The notes under the pieces: model-generated
What the model saw: only the letters and a program-made list of their open reading frames with translations
The model's database searches: none
Told to the model about the DNA's origin: nothing
Program-made: the position numbers and the translations under genes
Assembly (NCBI RefSeq): GCF_900129585.1
Contig: NZ_FQWF01000013.1
Span: 1 to 64,000, forward strand
Direction: 5' to 3'
From: Flavobacterium micromati
GTDB taxonomy: Bacteria > Bacteroidota > Bacteroidia > Flavobacteriales > Flavobacteriaceae
Length of the DNA: 64,000 nt
Part shown: positions 44,687 to 54,759 of the stretch, in pieces
Numbering within the stretch: position 1 is the first letter of the stretch
Layout of the letters: each line of letters begins with the position of its first letter

Positions 44687-46483
44687 ATGGAATCTATAAG
44701 AAATATTGCAATTATTGCCCACGTCGATCACGGTAAAACAACTTTGGTTGATAAAATTATGTATCATTGTCAGTTATTTCGTGACAACGAAAACACAGGT
44801 GACTTAATCCTTGATAACAACGATTTAGAGCGTGAGAGAGGTATTACCATTACTTCAAAGAATGTTTCTGTAGTTTACAAAGGAACAAAAATCAACATTA
44901 TTGATACTCCTGGTCACGCTGATTTTGGGGGAGAAGTTGAGCGTGTATTGAATATGGCTGATGGAGTTTGTCTACTTGTAGATGCTTTTGAAGGACCTAT
45001 GCCACAAACGCGTTTTGTATTACAAAAAGCATTAGACCTTGGTTTAAAACCATGCGTCGTGATAAATAAGGTCGATAAAGAAAACTGTACTCCTGAAGAA
45101 GTTCATGAAAAAGTTTTTGACTTAATGTTTGAATTAGGTGCCGAAGAGTGGCAGTTAGATTTTCCTACTGTTTACGGTTCAGCTAAAAATAACTGGATGT
45201 CTGACCATTGGGAAAACGTAACTGATAATGTAGAAGCATTGTTAGATATGGTTATCGAACATGTACCTGCTCCTAAAGTTTCTGAAGGAACTCCGCAAAT
45301 GTTGATTACTTCTTTAGACTTTTCAGCCTTTACAGGTCGTATTGCTATTGGTCGTTTAGAAAGAGGTGTTTTGAAAGAAGGTATGCCAATCTCTTTAGTA
45401 AAAAGAGACGGTGCAACAACTAAATCTAGAATTAAAGAACTTCATACTTTTGAAGGTTTGGGTCGTAAGAAAGTTCAAGAGGTAGTTGCAGGAGATATTT
45501 GTGCTATTGTTGGAGTAGAAGGTTTTGAAATTGGAGATACTATCGCTGATTTTGAAAATCCAGAAGCTTTAAAATCAATTGCTATTGATGAGCCTACAAT
45601 GAGCATGTTGTTTACTATTAATGACTCTCCTTTCTTTGGTAAAGAAGGAAAATTTGTAACTTCTCGTCATATTAGAGATAGATTGACAAAAGAATTAGAG
45701 AAAAATTTAGCCATGAAAATGGGTGAAACTGATTCGGCTGATAAATTTATGGTTTTTGGTCGTGGCGTACTTCACTTATCGGTTCTTATCGAAACCATGA
45801 GAAGAGAAGGTTATGAATTACAAATTGGTCAACCACAGGTTATTATCAAAGAAATTGATGGTAAGAAATGTGAGCCAATTGAAGAATTAACAATTGATTT
45901 ACCAGATAATCTTTCAGGTAGAGCGGTAGAATTTGTTACTATGCGTAAAGGAGAAATGCTGAGTATGGAAACAAAAGGGGAACGTATGGTTGTAAAATTT
46001 AATATTCCATCACGTGGAATTATTGGATTGCGTAATCAATTGCTTACCGCAACAGCTGGTGAGGCTATTATGGCACACCGTTTTATTGGATACGAACCTT
46101 ATAAAGGAGAAATTTCCGGACGTAACAAAGGTTCATTAATTTCTATGGAAAAAGGAAAAGCGATCCCTTACTCAATCGATAAATTACAAGATCGTGGTAA
46201 GTTTTTTGTTGAACCAAGTGCCGAAATTTACGAAGGTCAAGTAATTGGTGAAAATTCGCGTAGTGATGATATGTGTGTGAACGTGACTAAAGAGAAAAAA
46301 CAATCTAACGTTCGTTCATCTGGAAATGATGAGAAAGCAAGGATTATTCCTCCAATTATTTTCTCTCTTGAAGAAGCGTTAGAGTATATTCAAAAAGATG
46401 AATATGTTGAGGTTACTCCAAAATCAATTCGTTTAAGAAAAATATATTTAACAGAAACAGATAGAAAAAGATTTAAAATCTAA
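44687..46483 (+). CDS. typA: Translational GTPase TypA/BipA
   Basis: Product of 598 residues, normal for TypA. GTPase motifs [10 protein letters not shown] at residues 11-20 (G1), RGITITSKN (G2), [14 protein letters not shown] (G3) and INKVDKENC (G4) are in order. Domains II-V with [10 protein letters not shown] and [10 protein letters not shown] fit BipA. It binds the ribosome and helps 50S assembly and stress adaptation. Own -7 element and terminator. Confidence 0.97.
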   Translation: MESIRNIAIIAHVDHGKTTLVDKIMYHCQLFRDNENTGDLILDNNDLERERGITITSKNVSVVYKGTKINIIDTPGHADFGGEVERVLNMADGVCLLVDAFEGPMPQTRFVLQKALDLGLKPCVVINKVDKENCTPEEVHEKVFDLMFELGAEEWQLDFPTVYGSAKNNWMSDHWENVTDNVEALLDMVIEHVPAPKVSEGTPQMLITSLDFSAFTGRIAIGRLERGVLKEGMPISLVKRDGATTKSRIKELHTFEGLGRKKVQEVVAGDICAIVGVEGFEIGDTIADFENPEALKSIAIDEPTMSMLFTINDSPFFGKEGKFVTSRHIRDRLTKELEKNLAMKMGETDSADKFMVFGRGVLHLSVLIETMRREGYELQIGQPQVIIKEIDGKKCEPIEELTIDLPDNLSGRAVEFVTMRKGEMLSMETKGERMVVKFNIPSRGIIGLRNQLLTATAGEAIMAHRFIGYEPYKGEISGRNKGSLISMEKGKAIPYSIDKLQDRGKFFVEPSAEIYEGQVIGENSRSDDMCVNVTKEKKQSNVRSSGNDEKARIIPPIIFSLEEALEYIQKDEYVEVTPKSIRLRKIYLTETDRKRFKI

Positions 46484-46506
46484 TTTATTTAAATTTCAAT
46501 ATTTAT

Positions 46507-46548
46507 AATCCCAAATTCCATTAATTGGAATTTGGGATTTTTATTTTT
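46507..46548 (+). terminator. Intrinsic terminator of typA
   Basis: AATCCCAAATTCCA pairs exactly with TGGAATTTGGGATT over a five-base loop, then TTTATTTTT. Confidence 0.92.
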
Positions 46549-46591
46549 AAGAGTTAATGGAAAGCAAGGAAAATGCTGTTGTGTTTTGATC

Positions 46592-46710
46592 GCGTGAAGG
46601 ATAGGAGCAAGCTACCGAAGTAGCGCGGATAGCCTGACGGCATAAATAGAAGGGCCAACTCACCATAACTGTGAGTTGGCCCTTCTATTTATGGTGGCAC
46701 GCCCAAAAAA
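46592..46710 (-). repeat. Dispersed intergenic repeat, family B, reverse copy with inner palindrome
   Basis: On the minus strand it begins TTTTTGGGCGTGCCACC, contains GGCTATCCGCGCTAC, and ends CTATCCTTCACGC, the same landmarks as the copy at 14941-15060. Inserted between the landmarks is a perfect 22-base inverted repeat at 46642-46692. Confidence 0.7.
46642..46692 (-). terminator. Long perfect hairpin downstream of the large T9SS gene
   Basis: 22 base pairs with no mismatch around the seven-base loop CATAACT, GC-richer than its surroundings. It lies 25 bp after the stop codon of the minus-strand T9SS gene. There is no T-tract next to it, so it may stabilise the mRNA end or help stop the convergent typA transcript. 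Confidence 0.6.
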
Positions 46711-46716
46711 TTCTTC

Positions 46717-49700
46717 TTATCTTTTTAAACTAAAATGTCCTTTGCTTTCTCTTCCATCCTCTAATTTGATGGTGTACCAATAGTCATCTGATGGCACCGG
46801 AGCACCAATAAATGTTCCGTCCCAACCTAGGCCAGTTGGGTTTATTTGTTTTAAAAGTTTTCCATATCTATCAAAAATATAAATTGTGGTTTTAGCGTTA
46901 AAACGGTCAGTAATTCCTTTTACATTCCAATAATCATTTACACCGTCATTGTTAGGTGTAAAATATTTTGGGACACCAATTACAGAGATTGATTTGCTCA
47001 CGATCCCGCAACCATTCGTATCATTTACATAAACTTCATAAATTCCGGAAGGGACGTTGTCAAAGACATTAGAGGATTGAAAAGGTCCCGACGGATCATT
47101 CAAACTGTATTCATAAATTCCTTTTCCTGTGGTATTTATTGTTACCGTGTTTACATCAGTAAAATCAACTATATCAACTGTGGTAATAGTTGCAATATCT
47201 GAAGGGGTAACTTTGATGGTACGTTTTCTACTGCAACCTAAAAGAGTACTAACTTCAACGGTATAAGTTCCCGCTGTATTTACATCTAAAGTGGAATTAA
47301 TCTCTCCACCTAAAATGATATTGTCTCTAGACCAGATGTATGTGTAAGTGGTTGTTGCAGACGCATTAGTTATTCCAGCATCGAGCGTGACAAAGAAAGT
47401 AGGTAGATTAGAACATACTAATTCATCCTGTTTAGCATCTAAATTTAAATTGATTACTGGTAATGGACGCACAATAAATGGTAGTATTAGTGACGCGCTG
47501 CAAGTTGGATTAATTGAATTCTCAACTACAACAGAGATGTTTTGGGTAGCAGTGACAAAAGGATTTGGTAGCGGGCTTGGTAATGATATTCCATTTTGAT
47601 CGAAAAATTTTATATTCATTCCTGTTTGACCTCGCAAAAGCGTATTTTGAAATGTACTAGTATCAAACGGATATTTACCATCCTGCAGTAATGGATTAGT
47701 TTCATCATCGCAAACGGTTGTTAATTCAGTTGCAACTGCAAATACTTCTGGTAAGTCATTAACGGTAAATACTATTAGGTTTTCATCGCTGCATCTTAAA
47801 GTCGTATTATTAGTAACCACTGCCCTGATGATTTGAGAAGATGTTGTGAATGAAGCGGGAAATGGACTTGTTATTAAAGCTCCATTAACATCCCGTAATG
47901 GATTATTTAGAGCATCAAAATAGGTAATTGTCACAGTGGAGGTTTGATTGGTACCGAGTAGGTCTGATTCTAATGTTGATGTATTAAATGTGATTATGCC
48001 GTCCTGATTATCGTCACATTGTCGAGGAATTGTTACTGGGTTCGCAGAAGGCAGTTTCTCAACGGTTAGATTAATATAAGGTCCAAGTCCAAAACACGCA
48101 TTATCAATATCGCTATCTACACGAACCCAAATTTGTTGATTATTTGGATAGCCAATGTTTCTATAGTTGTAAATGCTACTTGGGTTCGTTAGATCTGGCG
48201 GAAAGTTTTGGTTTAAGGGATTTACTTCGGATAGCGCATCATTCTCATTTCGATAATAGTTTATAGAATAGGGAATTGTCCCAGTCAAAAAAGTTGTTTT
48301 AATATCATTTGTAACCGAATGAAAATCAAAAACTGATATTCCATCGTAATCCGAATTAGCTACGGATGTTAGATCATCGCAAGTAGAAAAAGGCCGACTA
48401 AAAGTGGGAGATATTGTGGTAGTAGAAATTTTTAAGTCTAACGTGCCAATAGTAGCACATCCATTGGTGGTCTCAACCCTAACATAAATAATTTGAGTAA
48501 ATGGTGTTGTATTAATGTAAGCCGTTGGATTTATAATTTTAGAAGATCCGTTACCAATAATGGCATCACTACTGTTTTCAAAATAAGTAAAAGTATTTGT
48601 TACATCCGCCGAGATGAAATTGTTTTTTTGGGTTAAGTTGAAGGTTGTTTTCCCATTATTGTCATCATCGCATTGCTTTAGTTCGGTTGATGAAGTAATA
48701 ATTGGTTTTGGATAAACTGTCAATGTTGTTTGAGCAGAAATCAAACCACAGCTATTTCCAGTTTTATTTAATCGAACACGGTATTTGTAACCATTCATTA
48801 CATTTGTGACGCTTGTTATCAACAATGTGTTTGTTGTAACTCCTGAGTAAGGGGCATTGTTTGTAATCGTAGTCCAATTGAGTCCATCTGTTGACACTTG
48901 CCACTGGTAAGTATTTCCTCCATTGTCAGCTAAGGTAATTGCAGTATTTTGCAATTCACAAGTTGGAGCAACTGTTGGTTGAGAAGTAATAATTATTGGT
49001 GCTGATAGGAGATAATTGGGATTTGGAACTGAATAAGGCGCTCCAATAACGCGTCCATTTGAATCGACAGTAAACGGTGAATTGCCATACTTTCCATCAT
49101 TGTCACCGTCTAAAAATCCAGCTTCAACAACATCAAAACACAAATCGTTGTCACTGTCTAAATCTCGATAATTCCTTATTCCATCACTATCTAAGTCATT
49201 TCCAGTTTCTACCGAATCTAAAATTCCATCATTATCACTGTCTAAGTCTAAATAATCAGGAACTCCATCGCTGTCATTGTCAAACGGTGTAAAACCTGGC
49301 TCAAAGGCATTATCGAGTCCGTTTTTATTTGTATCAACGTTAGAAATTGCAACAGAATTGTTGGGTTGAGCTTCAATTATGTCAAGAATACCATCATTAT
49401 CGCTGTCAGTATCTAAATCATCGGTTGTTCCGTCATTATCAGAATTTTTTGGTAAACAAGTAGCTTTAATTAGGAAAGAGGCCTTACTATTTGCTGTATC
49501 TGATAAGTTTTTTTGTACGAAAGTCAAAGATTCAATTAAATAGGATTTAAAACTAAAGGTTCCTGTTCCGGCTGCCAATGGCACTACACTATTTAAACGA
49601 AATCGAATTTCAAACGAGGAATATTCAGTAACACCACTTTCAAAAACGCCGTCATAATTTGTATCGATCAGCAGTTGATTCGTAGGGTTGAGAACTGTAA

Positions 49701-51711
49701 TTGTTTTATTTGTGGGCGATTTTATTGTAAATTCGGCAGCTGAGCTTAGTAAATCGCTTGGATTTGCGGATTGAACATATTCTAGAGATACTGAAACTGG
49801 ATTAGTAAAACTAATAGCATAACTTACGGTATTATCTTTACCCGCAGGTGTTTCACTAATAAAACTTCCGTTTGTAGTTCCAATAATCGGATTAGCAACC
49901 GCTGGGCTAGATCCAGAAGTGCTAATTGTACCTGTAAAAGGATTACTATAAGCGCCTAAAGTAATAAGTCCTGTAGCTAGATTTGAAAGGTTTAGTGCTG
50001 CATCTCCCAGTGATTCTGTACAATTTATGATTCCATCATTGTCATAATCTAAATCAATATTATTATTAGTCCCATCGTTATCGCTATCAGATGGACAAAA
50101 GCTAACTGGTATTTTATCTGAAAAAATAGCACCCGTACTTGGACAACCCGAAATGCTCCCTTTTACTTGGTACGATCCAGGCGCCGTAGGTCGATAGGAA
50201 CTGAGAATTTCTGCTGGAATTACTTGCCCATCTTGGAACCATTCAAAGGTATCGTAGGATGACAATGAATTGATTTTCAAAATAACATTAGGAATACAAT
50301 TGGAATTTGTAACTGTAATTTTATCTGATACTATTTCTGGTTTGGTGTCAAAACCAGAATAATAACCGCCATAAGTTGCAGCTCCGTTTGTTCCAAAATA
50401 GGATACGTACACTTGTCCTGTAGATTTTACACTTATATTTCCAGATAATCCAGAAACTGAATAATATACAAAACCAGGATTTGCATTGATTGGTATTGCG
50501 TTTGATGCAATTGGATTATTATCAATCAAAACTGTTGCTGCAGCCTCTGTAACAATATTAATACCTCCGTTATAAATTATACTACCAATGCTTTCAATAA
50601 ATGGAATATTATTGACTGAGTTTGGAGTTGCACAATTAATGGGAGGAACAAAAAATAAATTTTGATTTGCTGGTGAACTTCCACCACCAATACTTTGATA
50701 TCCAAAAATATTTTTACTAGATGTAACATACAAATTGCCGTTAATAAAATAACTGCCATCCAAAATTAAATTTTCGCCAGCATTTTTTAGGATAGGCGTT
50801 GTACTTCCATTTATATAAATTTCTGTGTTATTTAGATGCGCAATAAGTAAAACGCGCTCTAATTCATCAGTACCTAATCCTTTGATAAAAATATATTCTT
50901 TTCCAGTTTTTTCGAATGGGACTATTTGGTCAAAACCTACATCTCGTCCTTGTGGTTGTCCATTGTTTTGCAAAGCAATGCTGTTACTTCCGCAAAATGA
51001 TCCAGAATTTACAACTACAGGCTTGTCGGATTCAACTAGTGTTCCAATAATTTTTGAACTATTTGATGGAATTGTGTTTGGAGAGTTATCCATCGCTAGT
51101 ACATAACTTTCATTTTTGTTTAAAGTAACAATAATAGGCCCAGAAATAACTGATCCATCTGTTAAAACTGTTCCAATGGGAATATTAGAAATGGTGACTT
51201 TTGTTCCATTTTCAGTAGCTAAGATCGAAGCGAAGTTTAAAAGTGTGGAATCAAAAAGAGGATTTAGCATTGCACCTAATCTAAAGGTACTTCCTAGTGC
51301 ACTATTGCCTTTTGATACTAAGCCGCCTGCATGAACATATGTATTTTGTACTGTTAATCCCGAGTTTAGTCTGACACTAACATAAATTAAATCTTCAGCT
51401 TCAACAATATATCCTTTATTGGCAATAACTCCTATTTGAGTCTTGGAAGTAAACAACTGCGTGTTTATTCCTTGTCCTATATTGTAAACATAAGGATTAT
51501 TGTTGTTGACTGTTGCTGAAATAGTCGCTCCACCAATGGCTGTAATTTCAATTTTTACATTGGTAGTGCTAGGGGTAGAAATATATAAATATTGATCTCC
51601 AGGCAAGTTATTAATTGCCGCCGTAAGAGGCGGAATATAATGTGTTTTGCTAAACTGAGCAAAGGCGCTTATTGATAGAAAAGTAAATAGAATAAGTAAT
51701 GTTTTTTTCAT
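46717..51711 (-). CDS. Giant T9SS-exported surface protein with IgGFc-like head and TSP3-like repeats
   Basis: Product of 1664 residues, signal peptide MKKTLLILFTFLSISAFAQ. The first 450 residues look like the IgGFc-binding-protein N-terminal module of Bacteroidota surface proteins (KGYIVEAEDLIYVSVR, SKGNSALGSTFRLG, SDKPVVVNSGSF). Thrombospondin-type-3-like, calcium-binding DSDNDG repeats lie at about 540-565 and 755-880. Then come several Ig-like or CARDB-like units of about 90-100 residues (with CDDDNNG, CDDNQDG, CDDETN openings). The C-terminal 80 residues are a type B T9SS sorting domain (YFTPNNDGVNDYW ... DDYWYTIKLEDGRESKGHFS). Expected at the cell surface, adhesion or gliding-related. 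It is followed on the same strand, 23 bp away, by a second such protein. Confidence 0.9.
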   Translation of the reverse strand: MKKTLLILFTFLSISAFAQFSKTHYIPPLTAAINNLPGDQYLYISTPSTTNVKIEITAIGGATISATVNNNNPYVYNIGQGINTQLFTSKTQIGVIANKGYIVEAEDLIYVSVRLNSGLTVQNTYVHAGGLVSKGNSALGSTFRLGAMLNPLFDSTLLNFASILATENGTKVTISNIPIGTVLTDGSVISGPIIVTLNKNESYVLAMDNSPNTIPSNSSKIIGTLVESDKPVVVNSGSFCGSNSIALQNNGQPQGRDVGFDQIVPFEKTGKEYIFIKGLGTDELERVLLIAHLNNTEIYINGSTTPILKNAGENLILDGSYFINGNLYVTSSKNIFGYQSIGGGSSPANQNLFFVPPINCATPNSVNNIPFIESIGSIIYNGGINIVTEAAATVLIDNNPIASNAIPINANPGFVYYSVSGLSGNISVKSTGQVYVSYFGTNGAATYGGYYSGFDTKPEIVSDKITVTNSNCIPNVILKINSLSSYDTFEWFQDGQVIPAEILSSYRPTAPGSYQVKGSISGCPSTGAIFSDKIPVSFCPSDSDNDGTNNNIDLDYDNDGIINCTESLGDAALNLSNLATGLITLGAYSNPFTGTISTSGSSPAVANPIIGTTNGSFISETPAGKDNTVSYAISFTNPVSVSLEYVQSANPSDLLSSAAEFTIKSPTNKTITVLNPTNQLLIDTNYDGVFESGVTEYSSFEIRFRLNSVVPLAAGTGTFSFKSYLIESLTFVQKNLSDTANSKASFLIKATCLPKNSDNDGTTDDLDTDSDNDGILDIIEAQPNNSVAISNVDTNKNGLDNAFEPGFTPFDNDSDGVPDYLDLDSDNDGILDSVETGNDLDSDGIRNYRDLDSDNDLCFDVVEAGFLDGDNDGKYGNSPFTVDSNGRVIGAPYSVPNPNYLLSAPIIITSQPTVAPTCELQNTAITLADNGGNTYQWQVSTDGLNWTTITNNAPYSGVTTNTLLITSVTNVMNGYKYRVRLNKTGNSCGLISAQTTLTVYPKPIITSSTELKQCDDDNNGKTTFNLTQKNNFISADVTNTFTYFENSSDAIIGNGSSKIINPTAYINTTPFTQIIYVRVETTNGCATIGTLDLKISTTTISPTFSRPFSTCDDLTSVANSDYDGISVFDFHSVTNDIKTTFLTGTIPYSINYYRNENDALSEVNPLNQNFPPDLTNPSSIYNYRNIGYPNNQQIWVRVDSDIDNACFGLGPYINLTVEKLPSANPVTIPRQCDDNQDGIITFNTSTLESDLLGTNQTSTVTITYFDALNNPLRDVNGALITSPFPASFTTSSQIIRAVVTNNTTLRCSDENLIVFTVNDLPEVFAVATELTTVCDDETNPLLQDGKYPFDTSTFQNTLLRGQTGMNIKFFDQNGISLPSPLPNPFVTATQNISVVVENSINPTCSASLILPFIVRPLPVINLNLDAKQDELVCSNLPTFFVTLDAGITNASATTTYTYIWSRDNIILGGEINSTLDVNTAGTYTVEVSTLLGCSRKRTIKVTPSDIATITTVDIVDFTDVNTVTINTTGKGIYEYSLNDPSGPFQSSNVFDNVPSGIYEVYVNDTNGCGIVSKSISVIGVPKYFTPNNDGVNDYWNVKGITDRFNAKTTIYIFDRYGKLLKQINPTGLGWDGTFIGAPVPSDDYWYTIKLEDGRESKGHFSLKR

Positions 51712-51734
51712 TTGCTAAAAATAAGAAATTATTC

Positions 51735-53819
51735 CTATCTTTTTAACGAAAAATGTCCTTTAATGATTTTCCTGTCATCAGCTTTTAAAGTAAACCAATA
51801 ATCATCTGATGGCAGCGCTTCTCCATTAAAAATTCCGTTCCATCCTTGATTTGATGAGTTAAATTGCTTTAATAATTTTCCAAACCTATTAAATATATTA
51901 ATCGTCGCATTTGGGAAAATAGTTAGATTTTTTATCAGCCATACATCATTGAAACCATCTCCATTTGGAGTAAAAAATCGAGGGTAGTCCAGAACATATA
52001 CGGTTGTAAATGACAAACCACAACTACTATTGTCTCTTACAAATGCTTTATAAATGCCCGCGCTGATATTTGTAAATAGCGGATTGGATTGAAAAGTGAT
52101 TCCGTCAAGAGAATATTCAAAATCGCCTGCTACCATCGTTTCTATCAAAATAGAATTACTTTCTCCTGAAAATTGATTAACTACTGTTCCTTTTATAATT
52201 CCAGGAATTGCTGGAGTGTAAATATTTATTTCAAGTTGTATTTCAAAAATACCGCGACAATCTAATCCATTCTCAACGCGAATAAAAAGTGTTTGTGGGT
52301 TTGTAGTACTTGTAAAATTAGTTGGCAAAGCGTTTTGTCTATTCGTGGCGTCATTTGCAGATAAATAGTAACCTTCTACAGTTAAAGGCGATACAACTAC
52401 AGGCAAAATCTTAGGGTTTATATCTTTAAATAAATCAAATACCCTGATACCATCTTGAATGGCATCGTTATCACAAAAACTTAATTTTTGAACTGCTGGT
52501 AAAGTGCTTAAAACTAGGAGTGTAATTTCGGTAACATTTACGCATCCCGCATTATTTGTTGCTTTAGCGTAAATAATTTTAGATGCTGAATTATAATTTG
52601 CAGTATTTGTAATTCGTGGACTTTGATTTTGTAGGTCTATTACGGTTTCGAAATATTCAACGGCATTAGTATTTCCATTAGCGATTTCAGTTGTTAATGT
52701 GGTTAAATCAAATGTTGCATTACCAGAGCTATCACCACATTGCGTAAGTGATTTTTGGATAGGATTTTTGTACGCAATATTTATAGTTCCCGTGGCAACA
52801 CAACCTGCTGCTAAGGTTGCAAGTACTGAATATTGTCCGGCGCTGTTCACTTCCAGAGTAGAATTACTTCCTAATGGTGTTGTTCCGCCATCTTTAAACC
52901 ATTGATAAGTATTCGTGTTACCAGTTAAACCAGCGTCTAAAATTGTCTTACCTCCAAAACAAACCGTTTGATCTGATCCCAAATTAATTTTTGGAGCAAA
53001 ACTTCCCGCTTCTATAAAAACAGCTGAGTCAAATTCTTCGTTTTCATCATCTGCGATAACTAATTTAATTTGATATGTTCTTCCTGCTACAACATTGCTT
53101 TGAGCATTGAGAACTACAGTTTGTGCACTGTAATTTACGGGACTTGCATTAGTATTGTAACCTCCAAAATAACTTTCGTTTTCAGCAGAACATCCTGGAT
53201 TTAAACCTACGATAGTTCTAACTGGGGGAATAAAAGGGTGTATGCTAGTCGAAGATACAGCAGTAGTTGTGTTGGGAATGACAGCTATATTTTGATAAGG
53301 ATCTAAACTTCCTTTTTCTTTGATTAAAAATGCAAATCCATCTGAAAACTCACAGGGAAAATAGGATTGATATTCATTTGATGCGAAGATATAATTAAAG
53401 CTGATAAAATTAGTCAAAGGAATAAACTCAAATTCTAAAAATGTGGCATTTATAGTTTCTGTTAAACCTAACGCTTGTTCTAAATCTGTATCGCCTAACC
53501 ATCGATCATCGCCACCACCTCGATTTACGATAAAAGGACCAATCGAATTTTGACTACTCCATGTACTTAAAACAACTCCTTCCGCAAAAGGAAAAGTTCC
53601 TCCCTGATTATTGAAATAACCATAACTCTTATTACTTCCTGAAAAGTTATCCCCACTAGCTACAGGATTAGCAATTGTTGCACATGTACTATTTACTAAA
53701 ATATTTTCTACTAATTCTTGCGCATTTTTCGAATCGTCTACAATAATGCTTTGCGCTACAGCAGAATCGACAAAACAGCAAAATGAGAAGTAAAGTAAAA
53801 TAAGTTTTGCATATTTCAT
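51735..53819 (-). CDS. T9SS-exported surface protein with choice-of-anchor L domain
   Basis: Product of 694 residues, signal peptide ending VDSAVAQ. Residues 25-285 match the choice-of-anchor L pattern (LVENILVNS, GVVLSTWSSQNSIGPF, FNYIFASNEYQSYFPCEFSDG, AVFIEAGSF). Ig-like PKINLGSDQTVCFGG, then repeats with CGDSSGN and CDNDAIQDG, come before the type B T9SS domain (RFFTPNGDGFNDVW, DDYWFTLKADDRK, KGHFSLKR). The tail is almost the same as that of the giant protein downstream in the operon, so tandem duplication of the export domain is likely. A TATATTTG element lies only 8 bp before its ATG. Confidence 0.9.
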   Translation of the reverse strand: MKYAKLILLYFSFCCFVDSAVAQSIIVDDSKNAQELVENILVNSTCATIANPVASGDNFSGSNKSYGYFNNQGGTFPFAEGVVLSTWSSQNSIGPFIVNRGGGDDRWLGDTDLEQALGLTETINATFLEFEFIPLTNFISFNYIFASNEYQSYFPCEFSDGFAFLIKEKGSLDPYQNIAVIPNTTTAVSSTSIHPFIPPVRTIVGLNPGCSAENESYFGGYNTNASPVNYSAQTVVLNAQSNVVAGRTYQIKLVIADDENEEFDSAVFIEAGSFAPKINLGSDQTVCFGGKTILDAGLTGNTNTYQWFKDGGTTPLGSNSTLEVNSAGQYSVLATLAAGCVATGTINIAYKNPIQKSLTQCGDSSGNATFDLTTLTTEIANGNTNAVEYFETVIDLQNQSPRITNTANYNSASKIIYAKATNNAGCVNVTEITLLVLSTLPAVQKLSFCDNDAIQDGIRVFDLFKDINPKILPVVVSPLTVEGYYLSANDATNRQNALPTNFTSTTNPQTLFIRVENGLDCRGIFEIQLEINIYTPAIPGIIKGTVVNQFSGESNSILIETMVAGDFEYSLDGITFQSNPLFTNISAGIYKAFVRDNSSCGLSFTTVYVLDYPRFFTPNGDGFNDVWLIKNLTIFPNATINIFNRFGKLLKQFNSSNQGWNGIFNGEALPSDDYWFTLKADDRKIIKGHFSLKR

Positions 53820-53826
53820 GGTGCCG

Positions 53827-53834
53827 CAAATATA
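53827..53834 (-). promoter_or_regulatory. -7 promoter element very close to the T9SS start codon
   Basis: On the minus strand TATATTTG followed by C, an exact TAnnTTTG match ending seven bases before the ATG. If used, the transcript would begin at or next to the ATG (leaderless or nearly so). It also abuts the upstream permease stop codon. Confidence 0.4.
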
Positions 53835-54671
53835 CTATAAATCTCTATTTTTTAGTAATTTGTAAGAGAAGAAAACAAAGATCACTGTCCAGCAGATCAC
53901 AATTATTATAGAAGATAATTCGACGTCATAATTTTTTATATCGTCTAAACCAATTTGGGTTCCAAGATTTTTTACCACCGATAAACGACTAAAAGGTTCT
54001 ACAATTAAATTAGACATGGATTGCAGCGGAAAAAATTGCATAATTGAAGCAGCAGTTGTACTTTCTGGAAAAATTTTAAAAGTTAAAACACCATTGATAA
54101 TTCCTTCAATTATATTCCAAACTAACAAGAACCCTAATGCGAATGCTGATCTTTTTACCAATATTCCTAAAAATAAACAGAACGAGAAAAAGCCAACAAG
54201 TTTTACAAAATAAGCCAATAAATATTCTAAGTCAGAAAAAACAATACTCATTTCCGTGTAAGACGAAAAACTAAAACCAAGTAGAAGAGACATGATAAAA
54301 ATAAAAACGGTAGATACACCGGCAAATAAAACGACGGTTAGGAATTTAGATTCAATAAATTCCTTTTTGCTCATTCCATCAATTAAATTTTGCTTTAGCG
54401 TTCCATAACTATATTCATTTGCCATCATGGAAACGATTACGATTGCCAAAAATAATTTTAGTATTGCTGCAATGTAAGTATTAAAATGCCAAATAAAAGG
54501 GAAATTAAAAATACCCATTTCGGCAAAATGGAATTTAAAAATTCCTAAATCAAATTTTATTGACGCAATTAGCGCGATAAATGTTAACAGTATAAAATAA
54601 GTCAAAGTCAAAACGCGACTGGCTTTATTTTTCCAAATTTTTTGTAATTCTATAGAGAGAAGTCGTTTCAT
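53835..54671 (-). CDS. ABC-2-type transporter permease
   Basis: Product of 278 residues from the ATG at 54671 (MKRLLSIELQKIWKNKASRV); the frame starts 24 codons earlier, close after the ATPase stop, which is also possible. Six membrane spans are expected; MANEYSYGTLKQNLIDGMSKKEF after the second span is the typical ABC-2 (NatB/BcrB-like) loop. With the ATP-binding protein it would form a two-gene exporter or lipid/antibiotic-type transporter. Substrate unknown. Confidence 0.9.
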   Translation of the reverse strand: MKRLLSIELQKIWKNKASRVLTLTYFILLTFIALIASIKFDLGIFKFHFAEMGIFNFPFIWHFNTYIAAILKLFLAIVIVSMMANEYSYGTLKQNLIDGMSKKEFIESKFLTVVLFAGVSTVFIFIMSLLLGFSFSSYTEMSIVFSDLEYLLAYFVKLVGFFSFCLFLGILVKRSAFALGFLLVWNIIEGIINGVLTFKIFPESTTAASIMQFFPLQSMSNLIVEPFSRLSVVKNLGTQIGLDDIKNYDVELSSIIIVICWTVIFVFFSYKLLKNRDL

Positions 54672-54759
54672 AAATGAAGAATTTGTGACCTGATTTGTTA
54701 GTAAAAATTTTTTAATTTTAAATCGATTAACTGGAATTTTCAATTTGAATTTTGATAAA

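Noticed and set aside
49077-49292. 71-codon His/Leu-rich plus-strand frame
   Set aside because: It is antisense to the Asp/Ser/Asn codons of the thrombospondin-type-3-like repeats; His-rich composition is a by-product.
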